Shown piece by piece: positions 17,101 to 23,889 of a DNA stretch of 29,765 nucleotides (its first letter is position 1; each line of letters begins with the position of its first letter). The DNA lies in IMG/VR virus record IMGVR_UViG_3300030060_001426, positions 1 through 29,765 of that record. The stretch is one strand, 5' to 3'. The position numbers were made by a program, and so were the translations under genes. Source of the stretch: a virus. The notes under the pieces were generated by a model, which saw only the letters and a list, made by a program, of their open reading frames with translations, was not told the origin of the DNA and did no database searches.

Positions 17101-19745
17101 GTTCTAACTGGTTTTACAGAAAAGTTTATAACATCACCACTAACTAAAGATGTTTTTATATTTTTCGAAAGACTAACAATTGTATTACCAGTGCTATGGT
17201 CTACACCAAAAACATAGGTATCGTAGTCTATATTATCATCAGCTGCTCCAGCTGCGTCTACACATAAAACTTTTTGACCTTTTTCTATTAAACGATTTAC
17301 ACCGTTCATAGTTATTTGATTTTGACCAGCAGAAGCTCCAGTAGTTAACGTTCCAGCTGTAACTATACCATTACCAGTACCAGCTGTAGAGCCATTACCA
17401 TCAAGTGGTCCACTATGATGTACGTTTATAATTTGAACAATACACCATCTAGAAGAAGTTTGCGATCCACTACCAGCGTCGTTTAAATTTGATGTAACAC
17501 CGCCGTATTTAGTTGGATTATCAACAGCTGGAAAAGACCATAGTTTCAACTTGTCTCCACGTCTCCAAGAGTGATTTCTAATATCATTATCTTTTTCTGT
17601 TTGATGAGGATAAAACCCAGGATATAATAATTCGTTGTTTATATTTCTTCTAACTTGTAATCTTACTGTTCTTGGTCGGTTTTGAAAATCAGTATTACTA
17701 GTAACATTTTTTGGCACAATTTCACTACCTCTAGACAAAGCACCTATAAAGTCTCCGTTACCAGAAGGCTCAAAGCTATCATCAGGAGCTGTTTGACCAG
17801 CCGGTGTGGTTCCGCTCATACTAGGTCCAATATTACTCAAATTGGTAGTAGGATCATAAGTATCAGTAGGATTAGCGTTATAGTTATCTTGAACTCGAAT
17901 ATCTGCAGATGTACCTTGTGGATATACAGTACTGTTTCTTTTCCACTCAGAAAAATGCCTAGCTTCTCCATATTGATCTCCACCCATAATAGCTTGTAGA
18001 GGATCTAAATAAACAAAGGGTACACCAGGTGTTTTAGCTTGCAAGCCGATAGCGTGTGTTGGTCCTATTCTTCTACTTCTTTTCATTTCAAGCTTAGGAG
18101 GATTTTTAGGAGCTCTTCTAATAACCGTAATATCTTCTAAAACATAAGGTCTTATTTTGTTTTGTTTTAACACACCGTATTTCTGATCAGCACTACCAAA
18201 CTCTTCGCTAATGTTAGCGTTGTAAATCATTTTAGTAGTGTAGTAAAAGTTAGGTCCATAGCTAACACTAAACTGTTGACCTACACCTTGTATTGGTATT
18301 TGAGTAGCGTAATTAGAGCCCCATTTACCTTTAGCTATATCTATTCTTTTAGGTTCTGTTCTTCCATCAGTATAGTATATGATACCATCAACAATATCAA
18401 TACTGTTTATTTTGTTTGCTCCTGGTGTTGGATTATCTATAACTGTTTCTGTACCAGGACAGTCTGTTTGTGTATATTCGTATTTATCACCAGTAACAAA
18501 ATCTAATAGTTTTTCCTTGCTAAACTCTAATACAACACCATCAGTAATATTCTGTTGTGTTATTTCACATGGCTTATCTAGTCTAATAGTTATCTTAGGT
18601 GTGCTAACACCACCAACAACATCACTACTAAATGTAATATCTTCGATATGTACTTTACCTAAAGGAGTATTGCTTAACGCAACCCCAGAAGGATTTAAAG
18701 CTGTTTCCCATATATTTGTTCCATCTGGCAGCAATGCTTTAACCTCCATGCCAATCTCCATGCCGTTAGCGTAGTTCATGTTACTAGACGAAGTAACAGC
18801 CGTAGTAGCTGAGTTAGTTGTTGTTACCTCTATATCAGTAAACTTTTGCCCAATCGGAACTTCTTGACCATGTTCAAATTTCGCAAGTGGTGCTCTTCTA
18901 ACCGTGTGCACGTCTACAAAGACAGCTTGCATTTTATCTGTTTGCACATTAGCTATTGTTGTAGAGTTTTCAGGTTCTATTTCTACAATAGCATCTGCTC
19001 TAGCTCCAACTAAAACAGCGTTTGAAAAAGTTAATCTATCAGCAGCTGCAACCGTACTGTTTGGAGTTTTCGATAAAGTGAGTGTAGTACCACTAATAGC
19101 AGCTACCGTCGTACCGTAAGCTATACTACTAGCATTAGTACCATTAGCAACATGTTGCCCAACCGCTATATTAGCATTAGCAGAATCTAAAATAATTGTT
19201 ATGGTTGTTGAATTTGAAGCTACGTTTTGATTAGCTACTACGCCACCCACAGCTGCTTCAGCATCAGTAAATAAAGCGTTAGCTAAAAATTGATATATTT
19301 TATCTGTTTGATTGTCTACTACAGCACCAACAGTTTCACATTGCTCGTGGAAAGTACTACCGTTAAAAGCACCTTGATTTGTTGGAGTGTAAAATTGAAA
19401 GTTTTTGTAAAGATCATATACTGTTTGTGCTTTAGCGCTATCATCGTCCCAGTCTAAAGCAGTAAAAGCATTTTGTATTTGCGTAGGAGTTACAGTGTTA
19501 GTATTAACAGCTATAGGTATAGTAGTGTTGTTATTTTGTGCTAGCTCGTTCCAGAAAGGTTCTTGAACTTTAATACCACCTATAGATGTATTACCAGGTA
19601 AATTTCTAGCAGTACCTATTTCAGCATCTTCAGCAGTAGATACTTCTATATTTAAAGCATCTCTATATTCACCATTAGGTACAAGTCTTTCGTCGAGGTC
19701 TTTGTTCATACGACCTCTCATAAAATTTCTAGTTAATTCAGCCAC
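11172..19745 (-). CDS. Tail hub / stabilisation protein (P22 gp10-like type) with large beta-rich C-terminal extension (2857 aa)
   Basis: The N-terminus (RMNKDLDERLVPNGEYRDAL, then NIEVSTAEDAEIGT) and the later YYTDGRTEPKRIDIAKG are signatures I associate with phage stabilisation/tail hub proteins of marine and crAss-like podoviruses. These plug and extend the neck below the portal and ring proteins. At 2857 residues it is several times longer than the P22 protein. Three diverged beta modules are inserted at residues 177-241, 803-876 and 2037-2102. A GGGGG linker at 2155-2159 separates the hub from about 700 Ser/Thr/Val-rich residues that look like fibre or adhesin beta domains and could contact the host. 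The hub-type core runs through at least residue 2000 (QYYTFKQGDMFLHADND). Start ATG is 3 bases after the upstream stop. Only the hub role is reasonably supported; receptor binding by the C-terminus is inferred. Confidence 0.9.
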   Translation of the reverse strand: MAELTRNFMRGRMNKDLDERLVPNGEYRDALNIEVSTAEDAEIGTARNLPGNTSIGGIKVQEPFWNELAQNNNTTIPIAVNTNTVTPTQIQNAFTALDWDDDSAKAQTVYDLYKNFQFYTPTNQGAFNGSTFHEQCETVGAVVDNQTDKIYQFLANALFTDAEAAVGGVVANQNVASNSTTITIILDSANANIAVGQHVANGTNASSIAYGTTVAAISGTTLTLSKTPNSTVAAADRLTFSNAVLVGARADAIVEIEPENSTTIANVQTDKMQAVFVDVHTVRRAPLAKFEHGQEVPIGQKFTDIEVTTTNSATTAVTSSSNMNYANGMEIGMEVKALLPDGTNIWETALNPSGVALSNTPLGKVHIEDITFSSDVVGGVSTPKITIRLDKPCEITQQNITDGVVLEFSKEKLLDFVTGDKYEYTQTDCPGTETVIDNPTPGANKINSIDIVDGIIYYTDGRTEPKRIDIAKGKWGSNYATQIPIQGVGQQFSVSYGPNFYYTTKMIYNANISEEFGSADQKYGVLKQNKIRPYVLEDITVIRRAPKNPPKLEMKRSRRIGPTHAIGLQAKTPGVPFVYLDPLQAIMGGDQYGEARHFSEWKRNSTVYPQGTSADIRVQDNYNANPTDTYDPTTNLSNIGPSMSGTTPAGQTAPDDSFEPSGNGDFIGALSRGSEIVPKNVTSNTDFQNRPRTVRLQVRRNINNELLYPGFYPHQTEKDNDIRNHSWRRGDKLKLWSFPAVDNPTKYGGVTSNLNDAGSGSQTSSRWCIVQIINVHHSGPLDGNGSTAGTGNGIVTAGTLTTGASAGQNQITMNGVNRLIEKGQKVLCVDAAGAADDNIDYDTYVFGVDHSTGNTIVSLSKNIKTSLVSGDVINFSVKPVRTFNRGTSTSGTPFVEKVDWSHVVAVDVQLIEKSKSLNNSQNFGAKKGVEYWHADLVESEEPMYRKKFPRIATRYRYDDGQKSAFSPFSMPAFLPKTRIMFDAESGTEKAMENDIRDLRIKDFIDPETPHDVEAIDIVCKFDGIENIYLLKTIKKNSNAWKDDDGKYLKTIFGENAAGHPMHPNRVGPVSANLPGFGSVNSAPFTHTSFPNKSYGNTRGVFRLVGEKFGSTIPSDQILRPFDNVPRKAKTQCISANRIIYSNYTQNYDLVDKNGNDVKPRFVIGWRKETSRLFNGAKTQAYKHFGTNQEYGMPNPSVKSGRTYTLGVVYLDRFGRQSPVVLAPESTFTTPFHEAHLSKKLSVSFDTNVYGNFPHWATDYRFYIKETSNEYYNVTAYKFYPVKTSATQVTEYYVAFHSEDRNKIQDDTFLYLKHGRGSGIKVLGQDNNISDYEPYKVLEISNEIPTIVNPEYKANATTNAPERVPVPSMNGITDTRDKFYVKIKADGKLLRSLSFNPVEESIDFTVSPPIAHTVGISYDGVVFETKPDKDLDLDIFYEIPRTYPVELNEDNIESHINVGDRIYGYRVGYNSDVADLTQPTFSHGPVTVNNGHGTGSIPSTTMKLYQGKQKGYFEDLYAIVKNIKGSSKKGGVQQIQLDRVVNFGVPNLPFPMNSYNGTAVPVSKGYLAGTFFPQYSNTDQGYYLDTVSPVGFVPDNYAGNFNTTSPVLNLTGSFAKFGSLHVVRPDGSKSTLQIFNGNDERPSLGRIGMQFKTATGVVAEVQLNAGLNTGSAQICEIENRQNQSYINTDTIEVVSECVSAEHLLPWYNCWSYGNGVESDRVLDDFNAPRLDNGVRVSTFSTDYKEEERKHGMIFSGLYNSKTGVNNLNQFITAKGITKDLNPEYGSIQKTFTRNTDILAFCENKVLKVLSNKDALFNADGNTNVTSTKMVLGQAIPFAGDHGISRNPESFASDEYRCYFADRDRGSVCRLSRDGITVISDIGMHDYFADELKSAVGLYGGFNDRKGEYDLTIHNKLGEDDTDGDATVDVTKRVTTVSFNEKTNSWVSFRSYIPEFSVSLNNQYYTFKQGDMFLHADNDLAGASITRNNFYGVQYCSTITPIFNDAPAVIKSFKTMSYEGTQAKVLANHRTGTTTGTTSNSTSVTLSATVTGLTVGQMVTSTDSSFDQTPQANPVTVTAINAAGTGLTLSQALSIGSGVTLVFSDQEYYNDDAYNGWHVESIITDQQTGEVLEFREKEGKWFNNIIGEATTFTNAQGGGGGQGNVDSHEFSVQGLGPAAGGVSSSGTNVGLFITSTVTSSSSVTNATVTPNVQSNIQSGSNFSSSPGTQSFTVNPTSGNSVTAITLGTLPTGVASANTSISGGVATVTVTYSSATYTSNQSFNVPISSVSTTPATAKFQLRLEFAPFDNYTGNLGFTPYTFTNPVVPSSFTPGAIFLANGPNIVPSLLGGSTVRAYNISGLAPIGQEIEVCSFFVDATPGHFIPAVGSSFPGATTLADAWIKSLFLPMIVADPPNLQGAAILNQFGGLPMTNAFSPLYPYPYGITTADGSIYKIFWEETAFDSAGNCIQGKVVIKHTCPAVGINTSEAVMKWVYENAFWSNYTMLSTPQNSFPSGSSLRTEDPSVDETITSLTRHKVTVNIIHKADNGTDAGSGVTVVEHQQTVPSGTNLQDLNATVLMIPDEGFTFVEDDIVKVANVDDPTLVNGQAIYNDGDTGFDGGAKVSQIICSNMAKNLGVQFDFAFNSFTIEDDVTIEINVDGTSNSTAAVGTSSVKVTAMGTPLITNTAVMKASFDGSDPTGNTKDFIEMAATSSKYAITTNVTNNNFQTGRDSFPQSSFIVNGADLGTSEETIFTVSMKTAQGFRFAHAGNLPGGTAAGFVGSAEFLNSEKKHLAAVNSSTRGDYDFEFAFATTGSGGTIQETITLTCKYTGTSENETANMILFGSTKASLLTAAHDHSF
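13440..13637 (-). repeat. Diverged beta module, copy 3 of the hub protein (residues 2037-2102)
   Basis: The copy starts SNSTSVTL, contains LTVGQMV, then VTAI and GLTLSQ, and ends VTLVFSD. It matches copy 1 in the order and spacing of these landmarks (66 versus 65 residues). It lies just before the glycine linker. The repetition is visible at protein level only. Confidence 0.6.
17118..17339 (-). repeat. Diverged beta module, copy 2 of the hub protein (residues 803-876)
   Basis: This is the most divergent copy: GASAGQNQITM, then EKGQKVLC, a longer middle, TIVSLSKN and SGDVINFS at the end. Landmark order (small-residue start, GQ.V, xLS, final FS) follows copies 1 and 3, and it is about 74 residues long. 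Confidence 0.5.
19023..19217 (-). repeat. Diverged beta module, copy 1 of the hub protein (residues 177-241)
   Basis: The copy starts SNSTTITI, contains IAVGQHV, then VAAISG and TLTLSK, and ends RLTFSN. It is inserted within the N-terminal hub region, where it interrupts otherwise non-repetitive sequence. Modules of this kind are known as insertions in phage tail proteins. Confidence 0.6.
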
Positions 19746-19748
19746 GCT

Positions 19749-20633
19749 TTAGTGTTTTATATGTTTAGATTTACCTCTTAATATTTGAGTAATCTCTTCT
19801 AATTTAATATTTGACAACCTAAGCTTTGCTTTTCTTTTTGTTGCAAAAGCTTCTCTTTTAAACCTCGCAATCATATATTCTGGCACGTTTGCTTTTGTAG
19901 ACAGTATAGCGTATGCTATTTGCTTATACATAGCTTCTTCAGCAAACTTGTGTACTTTCATTTCAGCGTCAGTTCCTAAGCTGTCACTTATGTACTTTAG
20001 TATCACAGTATTTCCGCTAACATTAGAGCTAAAATGTATTCTTCCTTTGTTTTCGTTTATATAAAAAGATCCGTTAGTTTGAGCAAACTGAGGATCAATA
20101 CCATATCTACCACCAACTAAATCATCATATTCATCACTATCGTAGTCGTTTATACTAGCGTCACCAACAGTACCATCGTTATAAAGATCCCAGGTGTTAG
20201 ATTGATCTTGTAGGTCTACAGCGCCGTCAGCATTATCATCTATAAAGTTTTCGTTACCTATAGAACCAGTTTGTTTAGGAGCTGTAGGATCACTAGTGTA
20301 AGATGTAGGATATAATACTTGATGTATACCATTAGTATCAATTTTTACTATTTTTACATAGTTAACATAATCTTGTGGTAAAGTCATTGTTAAAGTTGCA
20401 GGAACTTCTATTTCCCAAGATTTAGTACATTTAAAAACATCAAAGCTAAACTCTTGTAAAGCTCTTTGTGCGTGAAAAGCTACATCTGTTCTTTTTATTT
20501 TAGATATTATTTTTTCCTCACCAACATAAGCTATTATAAATTGATTTATAATATGCTCTAGCGATGTAAATTGATAATCACCATGATCTGAACCAGAGTA
20601 GTACGAGGCTTGTGTTGCTGTAATTAATCCCAT
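19749..20633 (-). CDS. Neck/tail-ring protein, head-tail connector type (294 aa)
   Basis: The N-terminal half is helical (LEHIINQFIIAYVGEEKIIS, then RTDVAFHAQRALQEFSFDVF) followed by strands (WEIEVPATLTMTLPQDYVNY), a layout shared with podovirus connector and tail-tubular proteins (T7 gp11 or P22 gp4 position). Residues about 125-180 are an acidic insertion (DDNADGAVDLQDQ, DYDSDEYDD). After it, strands (GRIHFSSNVSGNTVILKYIS) lead to a C-terminal helical, basic tail ending GKSKHIKH. Position directly before the hub and after another ring-type gene supports a role in the neck stack joining portal to tail hub. The order suggests it contacts the hub, but this is inference. Confidence 0.8.
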   Translation of the reverse strand: MGLITATQASYYSGSDHGDYQFTSLEHIINQFIIAYVGEEKIISKIKRTDVAFHAQRALQEFSFDVFKCTKSWEIEVPATLTMTLPQDYVNYVKIVKIDTNGIHQVLYPTSYTSDPTAPKQTGSIGNENFIDDNADGAVDLQDQSNTWDLYNDGTVGDASINDYDSDEYDDLVGGRYGIDPQFAQTNGSFYINENKGRIHFSSNVSGNTVILKYISDSLGTDAEMKVHKFAEEAMYKQIAYAILSTKANVPEYMIARFKREAFATKRKAKLRLSNIKLEEITQILRGKSKHIKH

Positions 20634-20636
20634 TTA

Positions 20637-21386
20637 TTATACCTTTTCTTGTTGTATTTTTTGTATATCTTTACTTCCAGCTACTTGTATTAAACCTGGA
20701 TCTGCTAAAACAATACCAGCTAATTCTAGTATTTTATATATTAAAGTGTTTTCTTCTGATGGATGCAGAGTGAAGTCAACGCTGTTTGACGGATCCCAAA
20801 GCGGATATTCGTTACCACCGCTAGAGCTTGGTATCAATACATAGCCCCAATAAACCTCTGCGGGTTTAGCTACATAGTTAACAGTTACATTACTTGTTGA
20901 ATAAGCGCCACTAGGATTTGTAGCAGGAAATAACTTTATAACAGTATTAGATTTTCTAACGTATACAGGTCTAACTCCAACGGGCGCAGCTATTGCTGTT
21001 CTTTCCATGTAGTGTAAATCGTTCTTTTCAACTCTTTCAACTTCTACATCATAAGCACCACCTACAGCGTAAAATACAGTTCCAAGCTTATGAACGTCTG
21101 TTGGTAGTGTAGCTTCATTTGTACTAGCTATAGCTGTAACAGCTACTTTGAATTTTTCAAATGGTGATATTTTTTCAGCTAAAATATCTATTAAATCAGA
21201 GTATTCAGTAGCGTTACCAGCTTTTTGATCGTTCCACTGTTTTATATCGTAAAAGTATTGCTCAAATATAATATCTTGAGCTTGATTAGCAAGTAAGTTA
21301 AACTCTAAAGGTGTTATATAACCTCTTTGTTCTTTATTAGCGAGCGCTAAAACTTTTTGATATACTGAATCTACACTTATTGCCAT
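20637..21386 (-). CDS. Neck/ring-type structural protein, tail-adaptor candidate (249 aa)
   Basis: The N-terminus (SVYQKVLALANKEQRGYITP, then EFNLLANQAQDIIFEQYF) matches the opening I recognise in uncharacterised structural proteins of marine phages, always close to the capsid and tail-hub genes. Helices cover residues 1-45 and about 60-75. A beta-rich middle follows (TLPTDVHKLGTVFYAVGGA, then VRPVYVRKSNTVIKLFPATN) and the C-terminus is helical (ENTLIYKILELAGIVLADPG). The gap to the next gene is 3 bases, so the pair is probably translated together. A 12-bp hairpin lies just upstream of its start. Adaptor or ring protein is inferred from context. Confidence 0.75.
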   Translation of the reverse strand: MAISVDSVYQKVLALANKEQRGYITPLEFNLLANQAQDIIFEQYFYDIKQWNDQKAGNATEYSDLIDILAEKISPFEKFKVAVTAIASTNEATLPTDVHKLGTVFYAVGGAYDVEVERVEKNDLHYMERTAIAAPVGVRPVYVRKSNTVIKLFPATNPSGAYSTSNVTVNYVAKPAEVYWGYVLIPSSSGGNEYPLWDPSNSVDFTLHPSEENTLIYKILELAGIVLADPGLIQVAGSKDIQKIQQEKV

Positions 21387-21407
21387 TTATATATGTTTTT
21401 ATAGTTA

Positions 21408-21436
21408 AGCAACCACCCTGTAATAGAGTGGCTGCT
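21408..21436 (-). other. 12-bp RNA hairpin in the leader of the 249-aa gene, no U-tract
   Basis: Arms 21408-21419 and 21425-21436 pair over 12 positions, with two G-U wobbles in the minus-strand RNA, around the 5-base loop 21420-21424. Downstream of the stem the transcript continues UAACUAUAAAAACAU without a run of U, so it is not a normal intrinsic terminator in either direction. It fills most of the 64-base gap between two structural genes. A processing site, a 3' stabilising stem for the upstream mRNA, or a translational control element would fit. Confidence 0.6.
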
Positions 21437-21450
21437 CTACTATAGTATAG

Positions 21451-22296
21451 TTACGCGTTTAAACGTTTTTCTATGTTGGAGTAAATCTCCATACCTTCAT
21501 CTGTTTTAAACCAAGCGGCTAAAGCAGAATATGGGTGTTCATCAAATGGTACTGTCATAATTTTTCTATCATTTGATCCCCACATAAAGTTACGTTGATC
21601 ATTTGATAATTTAATTATACCAGCTTCTGTAGCTTTGATACCAAAGTTTCTAAGTTGTACGTTATCGTCTGTAGTTAATTCTAAGAACAGCTTAGGATTT
21701 TTCTTAGCAAATAGTAGTAAATCTCTTCTAAGTTCTTTAGAACTCATCTGATTAACTCTAGATCCTATTTCTACTCTCATTATAGCTTCAGCCATATCAA
21801 TATCCATTGATCTTGCTATAGTTAAAGCTTCAACTTCAAACTCTAACCAGTCTAGCTGAGTTTCAGCTTCTCTAACCGGTTTGTATTCGTAAAACAACTT
21901 ATCTCTATGCGGATGGTATAAAGATAATAGCTTTTGTAAAACAGTTTCTTCTTTTGGAACAAACAAAGCCCCACTTCTAAAAATAATATGAGACAGTCTT
22001 TGATCACCTTTCATCTCATCTACAAAAACTGTTTGCTGGTTTTGACAATACTTTAATTCTCTTTGAACTTGTTTATCTTTGTCAAACCAATATATACCTG
22101 CAGCTTTTACTGATCTAGACAAAGGTTTATTATTACCTTTTAAATAATAAACTCTATCTTTCACTTCCCACTCAGGTTTTTTTGGTTGTGGCTTAGCTAC
22201 TGGTTTAGGAGCTGGAGCCACTGGTTGTTCTATTACAACCGTATCTTCTACTTGAGGAGCTACCTCAACTTTTTTAGCTGTTTGTTTTTTTGCCAT
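21451..22296 (-). CDS. Conserved structural-module protein of unknown function after the capsid gene (281 aa)
   Basis: Residues 1-42 form a flexible K/A/P/V-rich linker (VAPAPKPVAKPQPKKPEWEV). The rest looks folded: a strand-rich part (DRVYYLKGNNKPLSRS, HIIFRSGALFVPKEETVLQK), then helices with many acidic residues (LDWLEFEVEALTIARSMDID), a conserved-looking SSKELRRDLLLFAKKNPKLF stretch and a C-terminal helix (HPYSALAAWFKTDEGMEIYS). Proteins of this kind sit beside capsid or neck genes in marine phages but have no assigned role. The flexible basic N-terminus would suit binding to the capsid interior or to nucleic acid. It is the first gene after the capsid terminator, so its expression should depend on read-through or on a promoter in the short A/T-rich gap. 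Confidence 0.8.
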   Translation of the reverse strand: MAKKQTAKKVEVAPQVEDTVVIEQPVAPAPKPVAKPQPKKPEWEVKDRVYYLKGNNKPLSRSVKAAGIYWFDKDKQVQRELKYCQNQQTVFVDEMKGDQRLSHIIFRSGALFVPKEETVLQKLLSLYHPHRDKLFYEYKPVREAETQLDWLEFEVEALTIARSMDIDMAEAIMRVEIGSRVNQMSSKELRRDLLLFAKKNPKLFLELTTDDNVQLRNFGIKATEAGIIKLSNDQRNFMWGSNDRKIMTVPFDEHPYSALAAWFKTDEGMEIYSNIEKRLNA

Positions 22297-22316
22297 AATA
22301 TAATATAATAAAAATT

Positions 22317-22346
22317 AAAAAAAAGATCGAGGACCGAAGTCCTCGA
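22317..22346 (-). terminator. Strong intrinsic terminator after the major capsid gene
   Basis: On the minus strand the sequence is TCGAGGAC-TTCG-GTCCTCGA (arms 22339-22346 and 22327-22334, loop 22335-22338), then GATC-side bases and eight T (22317-22324). A perfect 8-bp stem closed by a UUCG tetraloop plus a U8 tract is a textbook intrinsic terminator. It begins 14 bases after the capsid stop codon and points with transcription. It would trim or reduce transcription after the capsid gene. Confidence 0.93.
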
Positions 22347-22360
22347 CCTAATAATATTGC

Positions 22361-23869
22361 TTACTTCATTAACATGAAGTTGTTAGCACCTTGAGTAACC
22401 AAACATCTTTCAGAAAGCATGTGGATTTGCATTGCATCTAAAGCAGATGTAGCAGCACCAACTGAACCAGTAGTCCAAGTTTTCATTTTTCTGTTGTCAG
22501 TTTGAGAAGATCTGTATCTAACGTGTAAGAACGGACGCTTAAGGTTTTTACCTAGCATTTGGTCATACACAGTAGAAGTTCCAGCTGGAATAAAGACACC
22601 TCTAATCGCGTTAGCTCCAGCAGTAGCGTTAACACCACCACGAGTAGCTTTGTCGTTTAAGTATCTGAAGTCAGACTTATAGAAGTCGTAAGAACCTCTT
22701 CGGAAACCAGAGAAACCTAAGTTTAAAGCCATATCTTCTGAATTGTTGAATACTCCGTAAGAAGTACCACCAGCTCCGTAAGAATTCATTGAAGCTAGCA
22801 TGTCATCAATAGCTAAAGAAGTACCTCTGTTTACAAACATCATGTATTCTTCAATAGCACCTTGAGAATCAAACTCAGCTAAAATAGCATCGAACTCAGC
22901 TAAATCAGTAGCAGCATTAACACCAGTTACACCAGTAGTAATATTACCTCTGTCTTCGATAGCAGCGAATAAACCTTCAGTACCAAAGTTTGTGTCAGTA
23001 TCAGAAGCAGCTATACCACCATTATCAATTTGAGAAGTACCTGTTACACCTTTAACAGACTCAAGCATTGACATTTCTAAGTAATCAGTAAAACGAGCTC
23101 TAGTATCAGACTCAGCTTTTAAGTACCATAAGTAACCTGATTGTCCTTCTTCACCAGAAATCTCAACCCAACCAATACGAGCTGTATCAGAACCTGATAC
23201 TTCGTAGTAGTCTTTCATGATAATTGGCTTGTTGCTGAACGACTTGAACTGTGGCTCATTAGCTCCTCTTGACTCTTGAGCTGCACCACCAGCACCACCA
23301 GCACTATAAGAAACTCCTTTCTTGTAGTCAGAACCATAAACAAGTAATGTAACCGCTTGCGCAGTACCATTAGTGCTTAAACCAGCTTGCTCATACGGAG
23401 CTAAATCTAGTACATTGTTAGCCACAGTTACAACTAAACATTTAACAACTCCGTTAACAGAGTCAGAAATAATAACTGTATCGTTAACTCTAACACCATG
23501 CTGATTGTTAGTACCAGCTAAAGCAACACCATCGATGTTGTGTGTTAATGTCATTTGAGGAAGAGCAGCACCACCAGTTGGTGTAATACCACCGTTAGTA
23601 GCTAATGTTCCTCTGTATGATAGATGTAATCTACCTTGTTCAGACCATACAACTTGATCAGCTGCCATAGCCTCTTCAGCTCCAACTTGTGATAAGAAAC
23701 CTGAAATAGTTCTTGGTCCGAAAACCTCAGCTTCTTTCTCCATTAGATCTGGTAAATATTGCTGTGCCCAGTCATTTGCACCGGACGTAAAATCTAGGAA
23801 GTTTGTAGATAACGCTTGCTGATGTACAGCTGGTACGCTATTCAAATTTCCTCCTGCAGTAATTGCCAT
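22361..23869 (-). CDS. Major capsid protein (502 aa)
   Basis: The length, the position after portal and scaffold, and the sequence style indicate the major head protein, presumably with the HK97 fold. The N-terminal arm (residues 1-60) is followed by FGPRTISGFLSQVGAEEAMA and VVWSEQGRLHLSYRG. A glycine/alanine-rich loop occurs near 190-205. Helices such as TDYLEMSMLESVKGVTG and TDLAEFDAILAEFDSQGAIE, the strand EEYMMFVNRGTSLAID, and the C-terminal LHVRYRSSQTDNRKMKTWTT and DAMQIHMLSERCLVTQGANN complete it. I see no separate protease gene and no obvious cleavage site. Codon choice looks more even than in neighbouring genes, as expected for a highly expressed product. The gap from the scaffold stop is 20 bases and the terminator follows immediately. 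Confidence 0.93.
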   Translation of the reverse strand: MAITAGGNLNSVPAVHQQALSTNFLDFTSGANDWAQQYLPDLMEKEAEVFGPRTISGFLSQVGAEEAMAADQVVWSEQGRLHLSYRGTLATNGGITPTGGAALPQMTLTHNIDGVALAGTNNQHGVRVNDTVIISDSVNGVVKCLVVTVANNVLDLAPYEQAGLSTNGTAQAVTLLVYGSDYKKGVSYSAGGAGGAAQESRGANEPQFKSFSNKPIIMKDYYEVSGSDTARIGWVEISGEEGQSGYLWYLKAESDTRARFTDYLEMSMLESVKGVTGTSQIDNGGIAASDTDTNFGTEGLFAAIEDRGNITTGVTGVNAATDLAEFDAILAEFDSQGAIEEYMMFVNRGTSLAIDDMLASMNSYGAGGTSYGVFNNSEDMALNLGFSGFRRGSYDFYKSDFRYLNDKATRGGVNATAGANAIRGVFIPAGTSTVYDQMLGKNLKRPFLHVRYRSSQTDNRKMKTWTTGSVGAATSALDAMQIHMLSERCLVTQGANNFMLMK

Positions 23870-23889
23870 AATAAAAAGTTTTTAAATTA

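Noticed and set aside
18276-19119. Plus-strand open frames inside the hub gene
   Set aside because: They lie opposite a long real gene, have Cys/Ser/Ile-rich or low-complexity translations and no neighbours on that strand; the same holds for all other plus-strand frames in the window.
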